A stretch of 64,000 nucleotides of DNA from contig CM052356.1 of NCBI GenBank assembly GCA_028551475.1, forward strand, positions 6,644,001-6,708,000, read 5' to 3'. Each line of letters begins with the position of its first letter. The stretch's first letter is position 1. This DNA comes from Casuarina equisetifolia (lineage: Eukaryota; Streptophyta; Magnoliopsida; Fagales; Casuarinaceae). Both the position numbers and the translations under genes were made by a program. The notes under the pieces were generated by a model. The model saw only the letters and a list, made by a program, of their open reading frames with translations. It made no database searches and was not told the origin of the DNA. Positions 1 to 11,718 of this stretch are shown here, in pieces.

Positions 1-3000
1 CGTTGCGCTTTTCTCTGTATAGCCTCCAACATCGCTTTCCAGCGCGGTAGGTTTTTGGAGGATAGACAAGATTTGATGGGCTGCACAAACAGAAACCAGA
101 AAACACCATTATATGTGGGATGGAAAGACATAGATCAACCTGCAATATAAACAAAAACAAAAGGCAGAAACAAAGAAACAACTGAGGACAAGGAAACAAA
201 TTTCATAATGCTGTTTCTATGATGAACCAAGAAACCTTTAACTCACCATCACGTAATGACTTGGTTGTAGGAACTCTACTGATTAATTTGATCTCATCTA
301 CCCCGGGGATTCTAAAATTGGAAACCGTCTCTTTTTCAACACAAGCACTGCTTTGGGGTGCTCCTGTGCATTCAATCCAAAATATTTTCATGAGGGTAAA
401 ATATATACTTGCAGCAAGCATAAATTGGAAATAATAGAAGAATGACTAGAGCCAATACCAAAACCCTAATGCATCTCTTTATCACATATATACATTGAGG
501 ATGCCAGTTAGGATAGCCTTTTGACAACCTAATAATGAGATATATAAGAAGTCTAACTTGCTTTTGCTTTTGGGAGAATCATACCTTCAGAACTTACAAA
601 GAGCTCACCAACCTCCACCAAATATTTGGGCAGTTCCAGCTGACTTCCTGTTCTCACATCTTCCGATAAGCTGACAAATTTACTGCTCAGGATGGTTTTA
701 TCTTCATTTAGTAAGGTAACCTGCTATAGTTGATGGCATCACTAATTTTTTAAAGGAAAGATTGCTCCTAGTTACCACCTGTGATATTACCCTCATCCTT
801 TCACACCTAAAGTGGGGAGCTTAAATTAAGTTCAAGAAGGAAAATACCTGCATCCTGAAAGAACCACATAATGAAACTCTGAGGATTCCATTGTGATACC
901 TCTTGGCCTTCTGAGTTGTCTGCGTAGTATACAAAGCATGCCATTCTACATTGCAAAGGAAATAATTACTTGTTAGAAATCACTCTGGATAATGCTTACA
1001 ATGCTACTAAGAGGTACTTTAGAGGTGCACAATGCAAGTTTCGCTACAATCAATGAAATAAAAACCAAAACATCCACACCACTGTCCATAATTTGTTTTA
1101 AGATAATTATTCAGATTTCTTGACCTATATGAATTTAAGTTCTTAATGTTGTTTATTGAGATAAGACCTATTTCTAAGACTATAAAAAGCATTATGACGA
1201 TTATCTTGGATTCTACCCATTTAAGGCTTTTTATGAAGTAGCAACGAATGCTAACTCTCACAATGCTTACTTAGGGCGTGGCCCATGTCAAAAGGCAAAT
1301 GCTCATCACTTTGAAAATCGCAAGGCTAATTGGGAGAAAGAGGGAGGTTTAATGTGTATGTGAAATGGAATTAGTTAGAACTATAAGAAATGGGAAGAGA
1401 AATGTTACATACATGGTGGTTTGAGATCAAAATACTACAGCCAAGGTAGATACGTTAAAAGAATTCAGACTGGAGAAGAAAATATAAACCTATTAAATTT
1501 TTTCTTTATGTTTCAATGACAGATTCTTCTTTTCTGGAAAGACAACTATTTGATAACCACCAGGAGAAAAGAACTCACGCACCAACCTTTTAAAATAGAT
1601 TTCTTGTCTCTATGACATTCATGTTCTCCATGGATTAGCCCTGATTTTGGATTAGTACTGCCATCATTCCCTTGGATATTGAAATCCATTAGAGGTTTAT
1701 GGCTTCCTACCGGTTCTCCAATGTCAATCAAATAAGCATCAAATGCTATTGATTCACCCGATCTTATAACTTCATCTTTCTTTAGAAACCTGCTATCTAA
1801 AAGTCTCCTGTTTGCATCATACAGCAGCACCTGAATGTGACCCAAAAAGGAAGCATAAGCATGAATACGGACAGAAAGCTGGTTTAAAAAAATAAATTGG
1901 TTTCAAACTATCAACAATTAAGTCATATCACTAAGTAGTGGGTAAGAGGTAAAACTTAAAAATTCATTATAGGAAAAAATATTTTGGCTTGGATTACCAA
2001 CCAAGACCAACAAACAAGAAAATTACTGCCAAAAAAGAAAAAAACCATAGTTCTGATAATTAACCTGCCTCCCCTGGAAGCCACAGATTAGAAGTCTCAG
2101 GAAACCATCATGATACTTCTTGGCCTTTTGAATCAGTTGTGCAGTGTACAGGACCTGCCATTCTGTCATAACCAAGAGAGAATGTTACCTTGGCACTGAA
2201 AACATCACAAAAGATATAACTGTTTAACATATGCAATAAACCAGAAGGGAAAATTTTTATACTCCTGCAATAGAGAGATAACAACAATAAAATCTAAGAC
2301 AGACAAAATCAATTGGGTGTTCTACCGTTTTGACTGTGCTAATGGTCTGAAACATATTGAGAAAGCTAAGCCATTAATAATTGTGTAAATGCATATGAGG
2401 CTCTAGGATTATATGCATCAAATTCCAGCTAGGGCTAGTCGTGTTGCGTAATTCTCATGAATATTGATCTTTTGACATGCTGCAACTGCAAGTCAAAAGA
2501 TTTACCATCCTCTTTTCGGATGGTAAATATTTCTCAGAATTCAGTCTTCATGCAAAAACAGCAGGCAAAGAGCTGCGATTTTCAAACATAACAAAACATT
2601 ATGGGAATTCAGGCGACCATATGAATCAAAAACATTATATATGACGGATATGAACTGCTCAATTGCACAGCAGTCGTTTGTTGCTTTAGTATTGTTTGAT
2701 TTTGAAGGCATTCCATATGAACTTCTGTGCGCAGTATGCAACATGCAACAGGGACAGGAACATGCTTGGTGAGATCTTTTACTTCATATTGTTCTAATTA
2801 AGCTCTAATTGCCATCCAATAAACAAGATTTAAATTTAAGGACCCCCAAATTGCCACCCTTCCGTTTATCACCTGATTTAAGGTAATTAACCTCTAGAGG
2901 TTTGACATTTAGCAATGACAATTTTGAGTTGCTTGACCATTTTTAGGGCCAAAAACTCAGCAGGTAAGCTGTTACGGGTCTCTGTTACGAATGCAGCTGC

Positions 3001-5716
3001 AAACTCGCAAGCTCACCTGTTAAGCTAGATTTTGACATAACTGCACTCCTCTCGAGTGCTCCGCTCTTACTGTCCTGTTCACTATTCTTGAACTCTGGAA
3101 TAAGAGCAGCTATAGCGTTATGACAATGTAGTATCATATCTTGCAATCACATGCGGGCAATCCTACAGACAGAGATGTCTGAAACACAAAAACCAAGATA
3201 ATGCTTACAGCTCCTAAAAATTAAGACAGAGTAATAGAGGATAACTGTTACTCTGGAGTTCATTGGCAAGACTATGGGAGAGAAAAAGGTGAAGCCCTTT
3301 AAAGAAATTGATACTGGAATAGTATATTGAATAATAATTGTAGAGATGGAAACCTAGAAGAATTAATATTCAAGCCAACCAACCTTTTCCCAGATATGAG
3401 CTGTGGTTCGTACAGTTCTCTCTGCGATGCAGTGTCCTGCTTTCCTTAACATCACCATGATTGTTCCCTCGAACATTCACGTCCACAAGAGGTTTATGGT
3501 CCCCGTCAGGCTCACCAATTTCAACCAAATGAGCATCAAAAGCTATTGACTCACCCGCTCTTATCGTTTCATCTTTTTTGAGGAACCTGCTATTTAAGAG
3601 TGTCCTGATAGCATCAAACAGCATAATCTGCATTGGGATCCAAAGAGAAGAGTGTTAGAGCCAGCTGTCTCTCATCAAAACAAAGAAAATCTCTCTGCAT
3701 CACATGAATAACTAAACATAGATTTCTGGCTGCATTTTTTAGGAGTAACATAAGGAATCCCTTAGAAGAGGACCAGGATGATGGGTGAAATGTAGAATGG
3801 TTTACTTATTAACATCAACAAACATAAGGATTGGCCTGGTGAAGAAGAAATTTAACGGAAATACGAAATCAACCTGCCTCCCAGTGGATCCACATGCTGC
3901 AAGTCGTAAGAAGCCTTCATGATACTTTTTGGCCCTTTGAGTTACATGAGTAGTGTACAGAACCTGCCATTCTACATTGCAATGGATAATGCATTAAACT
4001 GGTGATACAAGGATGGGAAAAAACATATAAACAGTACATAATCCAATGAATCTCGAGGGGCATGTAGAGTGAAGCAATACGCATCAATTTGACAACTAAT
4101 CAACCTCTTGCCATTATTGGAATGATGCAATTCTGTTAGTCACATTAGCTATTACAGTTTATTAAAAAAAAGGAAAATGGAAAAAGAACAAGAACAAGAA
4201 ACAAGCCTATTGAAGGTACAGCAAAAAACTCACAAACTAACCAGCTGTAGCTGCGTTTGTTGTATCTGGAGTACTCTGTACTGCATTATACTTGTGCAGT
4301 TCACTCTTCTTGAACTCTGAAATGCAAGAAATTTTTAGAAGTACGGCAGGCGAAAGCTCGTCTACACACTAACGTAATGCAGGATGCTTTTCTTTCTTTT
4401 CTCGTGGGGAATCCCCACATCCCACAAACAATTGCCGTACTAAGAGGAAAAGCCACCGATAAAAAGAAATGCATCTAGACTAGATTTTTTCACCAAAAGT
4501 TGGGTTGCCTCAGTCTTCCCATTCAACCTTTAATATGATCCATCAACTTTAGTATCATATAGTTTCATATCGTCTTATAATGACCTGAGCCACTTAATCA
4601 GGAAGTAGAGAAAACACAGATATGAAGTCCACTTTGGAAATAATGTGCTAAATTAAGGATCATGTTTATACGAGCCATGACGCTAACCTCTGATTATTTT
4701 CTGTGATGGGCTCAAACTTGGTCGTGTTTTCTTCTTCCCCACATCATTCTTTCTATCTTCCGAACAAAAAGCACCAAAATAGAAAATAAGACCAGAACAC
4801 AATGAAAAAGGCTCTTTAGCAAAAGATAACCAACTCTTAAAGAATGAAATTTTTAGCTATACCGAAAGAAACTGTACGATTCCCAAACTTTTTCCCATGC
4901 AGCAAACCGGGTCTCTCAGCAATTTTCGTGTCAGTTCCTTGTGAATTCAAATCAGATAGAGGCTTATGATCTCCCTCCAGATCACCCACGTCGACAAGAT
5001 AACCGTTGAATGCCAGGGTTTCACCATTGCTAACCATTTCATCCTCCTTCATGATCCGGCATTCCAGGAGCTTCTCGCAATCATCATAGAGCATGACCTG
5101 CGTGTACCAATTCACAAAGTATGCAATAAAGAACCAATCAAATCCTTGTATTACTATTCTCCGGATTTCCTGAAGTAAATCCATTGAGGATTTCTTAAAC
5201 TCTTGACTATTAGTTTCAATAAAATAGTTCAGATTCTGTCCTTAACTTTTTTTAGTTCATTGCATCTCGCTAAGCTGCAAACTGAGAGATTTAATTGAAA
5301 TATACTTAAAATTATAGAACAGCACCATAAGTATCTTTCTGCTCGACGCAAATATTTAACCTACTCAATAATATGCCTAAATTTTCAACGAAAACTTAAA
5401 ACAAAACTTTCAAGTAGGGCCAAAGAAATACAACATAAATGCTGTTTCAGATTGCAATGCAATTTTTTGTAGTAAATTTTCTTAGTTTATAAACACATAT
5501 GATACTGTAATTTTTAGTGCAAATATCGGTAATTTCTGGCTAAAAATCCAGGAAAAATTTCTCCCCAAATTTGTTGATTGGAGATTCAAAAACTAAAGAA
5601 AATCATGGCACCTTCTTCGTAGAGATGTGGAAGTCTAAGAATCCGTCTTGGCAAACCTTCCGCTTCTGCTTCGTATGCTTTGCGTAGGTGACGTTCCACC
5701 GCTGCACATCCGCCAT
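1..5716 (-). CDS. ZGRF1/Mte1-like protein with four tandem DUF2439 modules (3' end beyond window)
   Basis: Thirteen coding exons (minus): 5716-5612, 5097-4863, 4756-4688, 4316-4242, 3971-3874, 3627-3384, 3094-3017, 2162-2065, 1830-1587, 945-848, 720-585, 363-247, 80-1. All have GT-AG borders and consistent phase, giving 559 codons before the window edge. Four related modules are visible: A about residues 1-113, B 162-275, C 302-415, D 416-493. Each starts WxVxY/WxxLYT..., continues with K..KY.(D/E/N)G.LR, then, in the second exon, a V.LYD-type strand and, in A-C, FLKKDE-like and SHKPL/DHKPL motifs. Linker exons carry LSPSQKIIR and EFKKSE/EFKNSE. This fits the DUF2439 domain of yeast Mte1, fission yeast Dbl2 and animal ZGRF1, which bind D-loop/recombination intermediates and work with Mph1/FANCM-type helicases. 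A nuclear recombination-repair role is inferred from family only. No helicase domain is seen in this part. The start is the first ATG of exon 1, beginning MADVQRWNVTYAKH. Confidence 0.85.
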
Positions 5717-5830
5717 CGTCACAGCTGGAACTCGGAGCACCAACGATTCGAAACACGAAGAGGCTTATTTTGGTTCTTAATGGCGGGAAATCTCTAACGA
5801 CGTCGTTGGGGCCGTAGGGAAACGTTACCG

Positions 5831-5838
5831 TTTATATA
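5831..5838 (-). promoter_or_regulatory. TATA-like box of the ZGRF1-like gene
   Basis: The minus strand reads TATATAAA here, about 115 bp upstream of the start codon at 5716. Transcription would then start near 5800 and leave a leader of about 85 nt. The call rests on position and motif only. Confidence 0.4.
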
Positions 5839-5839
5839 C

Positions 5840-7246
5840 GAAAAACCCTTTTTAGTTTGGGATTTGATTTCATTGAATTGAATCGGATTGGAGTTTAGAA
5901 TTTAATTCTAACCCATGACGTTAATTTAATATGAGAATTATTTTTCAAAAAAAAAAAAAGTATATAATTTTTAGCTCAATATGATTTGATCTAATTGAAT
6001 TGAAAGGATTTAAAGTTTTAGAAGAGGGATGTAGACACAAATTAGGAAAATTCTAGGAAGATTATATTTAGTTTGTGACATTACTCTCTCTTGTCAATGA
6101 ATTTTTAGAGCTTATTTTTCACCAAAAAAATACCTCCAACATCACACAGCGTGATTCTCATTGTTATTCCAAGTTTTGTAATCTGTTTGGCTTTGTACTT
6201 AGATTTCCATTACATGGTTAGCCCCCATTTTTGGGGAGATTAAGATAATGCTAGCTCATGACACTTGAGTAATGGCAGAATGCCGACTGAAGCGAGGATC
6301 AATTGATGAAGTACTGCCGCCAAAGACATAGAGGCTGCGGTCAAAGATGTTTTCATCTTTCACCAACCATTAACTATTTCCATTGCTTGCCTAATCATTT
6401 CTTATTCTTAATAAGTTTCAAATGCTACAAGATACATTTTTATTCAAAAGTTAACTTAAAAATATAAGAGTATTTTATCTTTATAAATAAGATTTTCAAG
6501 TAAAATTTAAGTAACTTAAGACTATCATACTATTATTAAAATACTCCTTTTGTGGTCAATGGGGATTGAGTTTTGTGCAAACGGATATATCCCTCAGCAA
6601 ACCACTTTGAGTTATAAGTTTCATGAAGGAGAGTACAAGCTCCTTAATCTGGACTTGGATATAATATTAGAAAGTTTATTCATATATAGAGATTTTTTTT
6701 CTATATTATAAATCAATTTTAAATGAAATTTAGAAAATGTAATACATGGCAACACTACTTGTGACTCATTTGTTCACCCTAAGGACGAAAAGCATTTATT
6801 ATAGTAATTTTTGTACACAAGTAAAAATTTAATTTTAATATCATATTAAAATATTTATTCTTACTCAAAAATTACCCAAGAGTTTGAAATTTTTTTCTCT
6901 TACATATAAATAATTCCTAAGTGATATTTAAATAAAATGAAACCTTGTCGCACTTTACTTAAAAACTAAGTGCTCTTTTGTCTAGTCCTCTCTGTATTTA
7001 GATTTCTCGTACTCACTATAATTTTCTAGTTGCACTTGTCAAAAGAATATTAGTCGCAGCAGCATTGGCCTCCTGTCCCCTATGCATGTCATCTATGCAG
7101 AATATTGCAAATTGTTAACTTCCTCCCGAAGCTTAGTAAAAGGAGAACCTTTGCCTTTCATGGCAGACCAAGTCCTATAAATATATTAAAAAGAGTAATC
7201 TCTTCTTCTCTTAACAATTAATATTAATAAAAGAAAATTAGACATT
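5840..7246. other. AT-rich intergenic DNA, no gene seen
   Basis: The sequence is AT-rich with short homopolymer runs. A very short ORF (MAECRLKRGSIDEV..., 6272-6331) lies here but has no recognisable family. I see no other coding or structural signal. Confidence 0.5.
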
Positions 7247-7525
7247 TTGTATCATAATATTAAAATTCAAGTTGCTTTCATTCAAATGAAAACTTACCCT
7301 GCTGCTGCTGAATCCGCAGCCCCGGATTCTAGTCGCAGCTTCGCAATTTTTTGGCCTTTCATGGTGTCACTCGCCGCTTACATCGTTGTCGCTATCGGCG
7401 TCGGCCTCTTTTCCGCCAGAGCAAGAAACAATTGTATATTTCCATTGATTGACTGCAAAACTTGCCAGAAAATTTCTCCATTTTTTATTGCTGTCTCCAG
7501 CATTTTGATCGAAACCTTCTTCTGA
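7247..7525 (+). CDS. Unrecognised small ORF with one hydrophobic segment (weak)
   Basis: This 92-codon ORF contains a possible internal start at MKTYPAAAESAAPDSS, followed by one hydrophobic stretch (FMVSLAAYIVVAIGVGLF, about residues 37-54) and a basic SARAR. The base composition around 7290-7430 is richer in GC than its surroundings, which hints at an old coding fragment. It then runs into AT-rich sequence with no domain. It could be an exon fragment of a membrane protein or chance. I do not recognise it and would not assign a function. Confidence 0.15.
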   Translation: MYHNIKIQVAFIQMKTYPAAAESAAPDSSRSFAIFWPFMVSLAAYIVVAIGVGLFSARARNNCIFPLIDCKTCQKISPFFIAVSSILIETFF

Positions 7526-8305
7526 CGCAGTCAAGCATTACCACTCTGTCATACAAGCACCAACCAGGTGTGTTTATGGTGCTTCGTGGTTTTGCTTGCC
7601 ACCCATTGTTTTTGACTAAAAAGCAAATGACGTCTAGCTTTTTCACGTCCAATCTTAGTGTTTGTGTATCTGTTTTTAGCGTGTTCATAAAGTGCAGGCC
7701 TTCTCAAAGTCTGTTATGGATAAGGCAACTGCAGAAAGTGGTCCTTGCAATAAGGGTGACAAAAGTTTGAACAAAAAGAAGCTTGATAGTTTTTTAATCC
7801 ATAATAAATCTCAAGGCAAGATTTAAATAATCTACGGCATATATCATTTTGCAACACAGAAGTCAAAACAAAAATTTCTAATATATTATAGAAATTCGTA
7901 TTTAAAATAGCAATACTAAAATAACAAATACTTAAAAAACTATTGAAGAAAGCTTTTGAATTTGATGATTTTAAAGTATAATTGACTGACCTATTTATAG
8001 TGATCAAAAGATTATCTAAATTATCTTTTAAAATTACCATCTCTCTTGACATTTATAACTAAAGTGTCTCTTGACATTCATAACTAATGTATCTATTGAC
8101 ATTTTGTCAGTAACTAGTTGATTGATGCTTGTTAAGACATCGTAGAAATGAAGGCATTCCTATCAAAAAATTAAATGAAGCTCCCTGCTGTAGAAGTATA
8201 TATACGCATGGAAAAGAACAGTACTAGCTTTTTTGAATTCCCTTAGGATTTGCACTGAAATGAAAGAAAGCTTTTTGGTCCACCACACCAGATTCTGTCT
8301 TTTTG

Positions 8306-8560
8306 ATGGATTCCTTATTCCTTCTTGCTGTCAAGGTTCTTCAAATCTTCAAGCTCGCTAAAAGCAAGCTGACAGTGATGAACAGCTACGTCAGAGGAGA
8401 AAGCGAGGGCTGCACTGTAATGGAGCATCGGCTAAACAATGCCTCTTATCCAATCCAGCTCCTTATCATGGCAGTCGATGTCCTGATCACCCACGTCCTA
8501 GAAAACGAAGCTATAAAATCTTTAAAGAGAATGGCAGCGATGTCAACTTTCATGATTTGA
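8306..8560 (+). CDS. Unrecognised small ORF (weak)
   Basis: This is an 84-codon ORF starting MDSLFLLAVKVLQIF, with a hydrophobic start and a second hydrophobic patch (YPIQLLIMAVDVLITHVL). Codon composition is less AT-biased than the flanks. No conserved motif, splice structure or neighbour supports a function. It may be a remnant of a longer gene or a chance ORF. Confidence 0.15.
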   Translation: MDSLFLLAVKVLQIFKLAKSKLTVMNSYVRGESEGCTVMEHRLNNASYPIQLLIMAVDVLITHVLENEAIKSLKRMAAMSTFMI

Positions 8561-8599
8561 GGATGTTTTCGTTGAAAGAAATGGGTATTCCAGTGCTTA

Positions 8600-11590
8600 G
8601 ATTTTGTTCTTAAATCTTCTATATAAGGAAAAAAATATCATCTTTTTTTTTTATACATAATATTATAATGTAAACCTTCTACAGAAACCAGTTGTAAGAG
8701 AAAAATAAGTATTTTTTACATTAAAAATTTATAATTGACATGCATATAGACAAGTTGGTAATTCATATTACTTAAGACCTTCATACTTTTAAGTTTAAAA
8801 TGAAAAGAAAAAAGACTTATGATATTCTCATGCTTAAGACAAGAAGACATATTAAAAAGACATAGTAGTCCATAGTTTTGGTTCAGGTCGATATACATAA
8901 TCCATATAATTTAAATCTTATTTCAATATCATGAGAAAAAAAAATACATCCTTATAAGTCAACTTTAAAAAACAAATGAGTTTTTTTTCATATAATATAG
9001 TTCAAGAACAATACCTCTTGATTTGTATTTCCAAAAAAGAAGAAGAAAAACCTTTTGCTCATAGCAGACTGGATGTATTAAAAATAATGTGTCACGTTTA
9101 GTTCAAATTTCATCTTCACATTTTTTATGTACTAAAAAAGAGTCTCTTCCTTCTCCTCATGGTTTGGCTTTTCTATCTATTACCTCTGCACAACTTTCTT
9201 CTTTTGTACCCATAATGAAAGCAAACCATCCCATCGAATATCATCCCCATTCAGATCATCTATGGCTTAAATCTAATACAAGACTTATTGTCGTATCTTC
9301 ATGAAAAAGACTTGATCACCAGCAAAATCAAGAAGCAACTTGCAGAAAAAGCACACAGATAAGACCCCTTGTCCTTTAGTGCTTTTCTCTTTTCCCAAAC
9401 TAGGTCGTAACTGGTAATAAAGCATCCCACGCATATCACAAAGATGCTTAATATATCCTTTTAATATCCAACAAATATTTTTCTATCTGCTTTCCCCTGA
9501 AGATAACTTACAGAAACATCAAAGTTATCTGCACTCCGCTGAATATAAATTTTGTATTACTTAAATTTTATTTAGAAATTTTTTTCAAAAATATAGCCCT
9601 TAAATTGAATTTTTGATAAAATTAAAATTTTTTAGTATTACATCAAAATTAAGGTTTAAGTATAATATTTCCTTACATTTGGGGTAATGGTGCATATTAA
9701 AGATCATATAGTATCATATAATCATTTTTCTTAAGATTTTGAGCTCTAATTAGTCAATCTTAACTTGTGTTTTGTTTTTTCTAGTAAAATATCTTTAAAA
9801 AAATATTTTCTCATGAATTAAATAAAGTACACCCTTCTTTGGCAAAGAAGATGAATACCACTAAAAACAAATGAGTGATTATCAAATCTAAATCAATGAG
9901 ATTTGTTTATTAATAAACAAAGCGTTCTTTTTTCAGACCCTCCAAGTCAACGACCAAATTAGAGTCCCTACTAAATAAAGAAAGTGATTACAGTAATAGT
10001 ATAACCAAAGTATTCAAGCGGATTCCTTTCAATTATCAAAACAATACCTCCACTTTGACCATTCCTAATCTAGAGGCCAATGCAACAAAGAATAATGGAA
10101 CATGTTATATCTGGACCTCTAAATAAACAATAATTGGGTGGGTGAATCCATCTTTTTATGTACCCCACTCACCTTCCAAGAACTCACAAAGCAAGCACTG
10201 AGGACAATAAGAGTAGGTTTAATACCATAAGTTTGTTTCTTGATGACTCTGTAATTTCTATTTTTTTCTTTTTTTGGCCTTTATTTTTACTGGCTCCCAC
10301 ATGGGCATGTAGGACACCAATAGTGGTCTAGCATTTGAGTTGAAGGTGAATCAGCAAATATTATGTGGGCAAAGTAAGTTTAGCGTTAATTAATCATCCA
10401 ATTAGCTATGCACGTCAGAGGCATTAGCATTGTTTATTATGTATTTCTTTCTTTACTGTGGTATGTGTTTGTTTTATGAGTGAATTATTAGAGAGAGCTT
10501 GATAACGTTGTTCGAGACCAACAACGTGAAGAAAGTTTTCCATTCTAGCATCTTATAGATGATGCAGTTTTGGGACTTCTTTTGTTTAGTCCACTGTGTT
10601 TAGGATAGGCTAAAACGTTTAAAAATATTATAGAGGAACTTTGGTCTCATACAAAATGTTTAACCTAACCACTTAGAACATTCAAGAAATTAGTTAGAAT
10701 ATCAAATAGGATGATTTGATCAAATTAGTGAGGTTAAGTACTCTTGGATTAGCAAAAAGCACTTAGACAACAAGTGTTTGGCTCAGTTAATAGCAAATAT
10801 TTTCAAGCATAGTCCTAAATTTGACACTAAATACATGTATGAGTTTGAGTTTATAAAAGAAAAAAGAATAAAGAATAAAGAATAATAAATCAATGAGATC
10901 AACTTACAAGCTTAAATCTTTTAGATGGCTGGTATGAAAATTGAAAAAGAAATTCCCATTAATACAAATGACATACTAAAAGATATGCTCCCAAACAATG
11001 AAAGAATCTAATAATTAATCATATAGTAGATTAAAGAAATAAAATTAGAGGTGTTTGATAAAAAATATATATATATATTATGAGCTAATCTCCAAAAAGC
11101 TCTTATATTACACAAACATAAATGCTTATTATCTTGTAAATCATAAGAATATTTTAAGTACATTCAAGTCAAAATATGATTTTTAAACTAAATCTTTAAT
11201 CACCATATATTAGAAAAAGGTCTAATACCTTCCTAAAAGTGGTCATCAAGATGAAAATAGCATCACATATAAAGAAAACTTCATACAAAACTTTCAACAA
11301 CATGAAATACTCTTTCATACCATTTAAAGATAAGAATGCATGTTGTATGATTCAATCCGTAGGTGGTAAGATGTTTCATTTAAAATATAAATTCCTATAT
11401 TTATGATAGAAATAATATATTTTCTTAAGATTAAATATTAAAATAAAAGAATATAACATTCAATAAGTGACAATGAAAAGATTAAGCAAAATACTTATTG
11501 TTTATTCACTTCATCACTTTGCTTTATCTTATTATATTTGGAGAAGTTCGTACACTTGCAAAAAGAAGTATGTGGTGCGTGGGAGGTGAA
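8600..11590. other. AT-rich intergenic DNA upstream of the NLP gene
   Basis: I see no coding region, RNA gene or clear repeat array in this stretch. It is rich in A/T runs and short (TA)n tracts, for example near 11066-11080. Confidence 0.5.
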
Positions 11591-11592
11591 CC

Positions 11593-11718
11593 ATGCGATC
11601 CGGCCCCATTAGTTTATCTCCATTCATGCAAGTAGAAGTAGAAGTACCTGTTGGATTCCACTGGAAATGGAATCACCCCCTGCAAATTGGATTACTTCAC
11701 CCGGTTCTTTGTCACTAA
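11593..11718 (+). promoter_or_regulatory. Possible uORF overlapping the first NLP start codon
   Basis: An ATG at 11593 opens a 41-codon reading frame, out of frame with the NLP ORF, that ends at TAA 11716-11718. It overlaps the first in-frame NLP ATG (11667) and stops 17 bp before the second (11736). If the mRNA starts upstream of 11593, it could favour reinitiation at 11736. The transcription start is not known. Confidence 0.3.
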
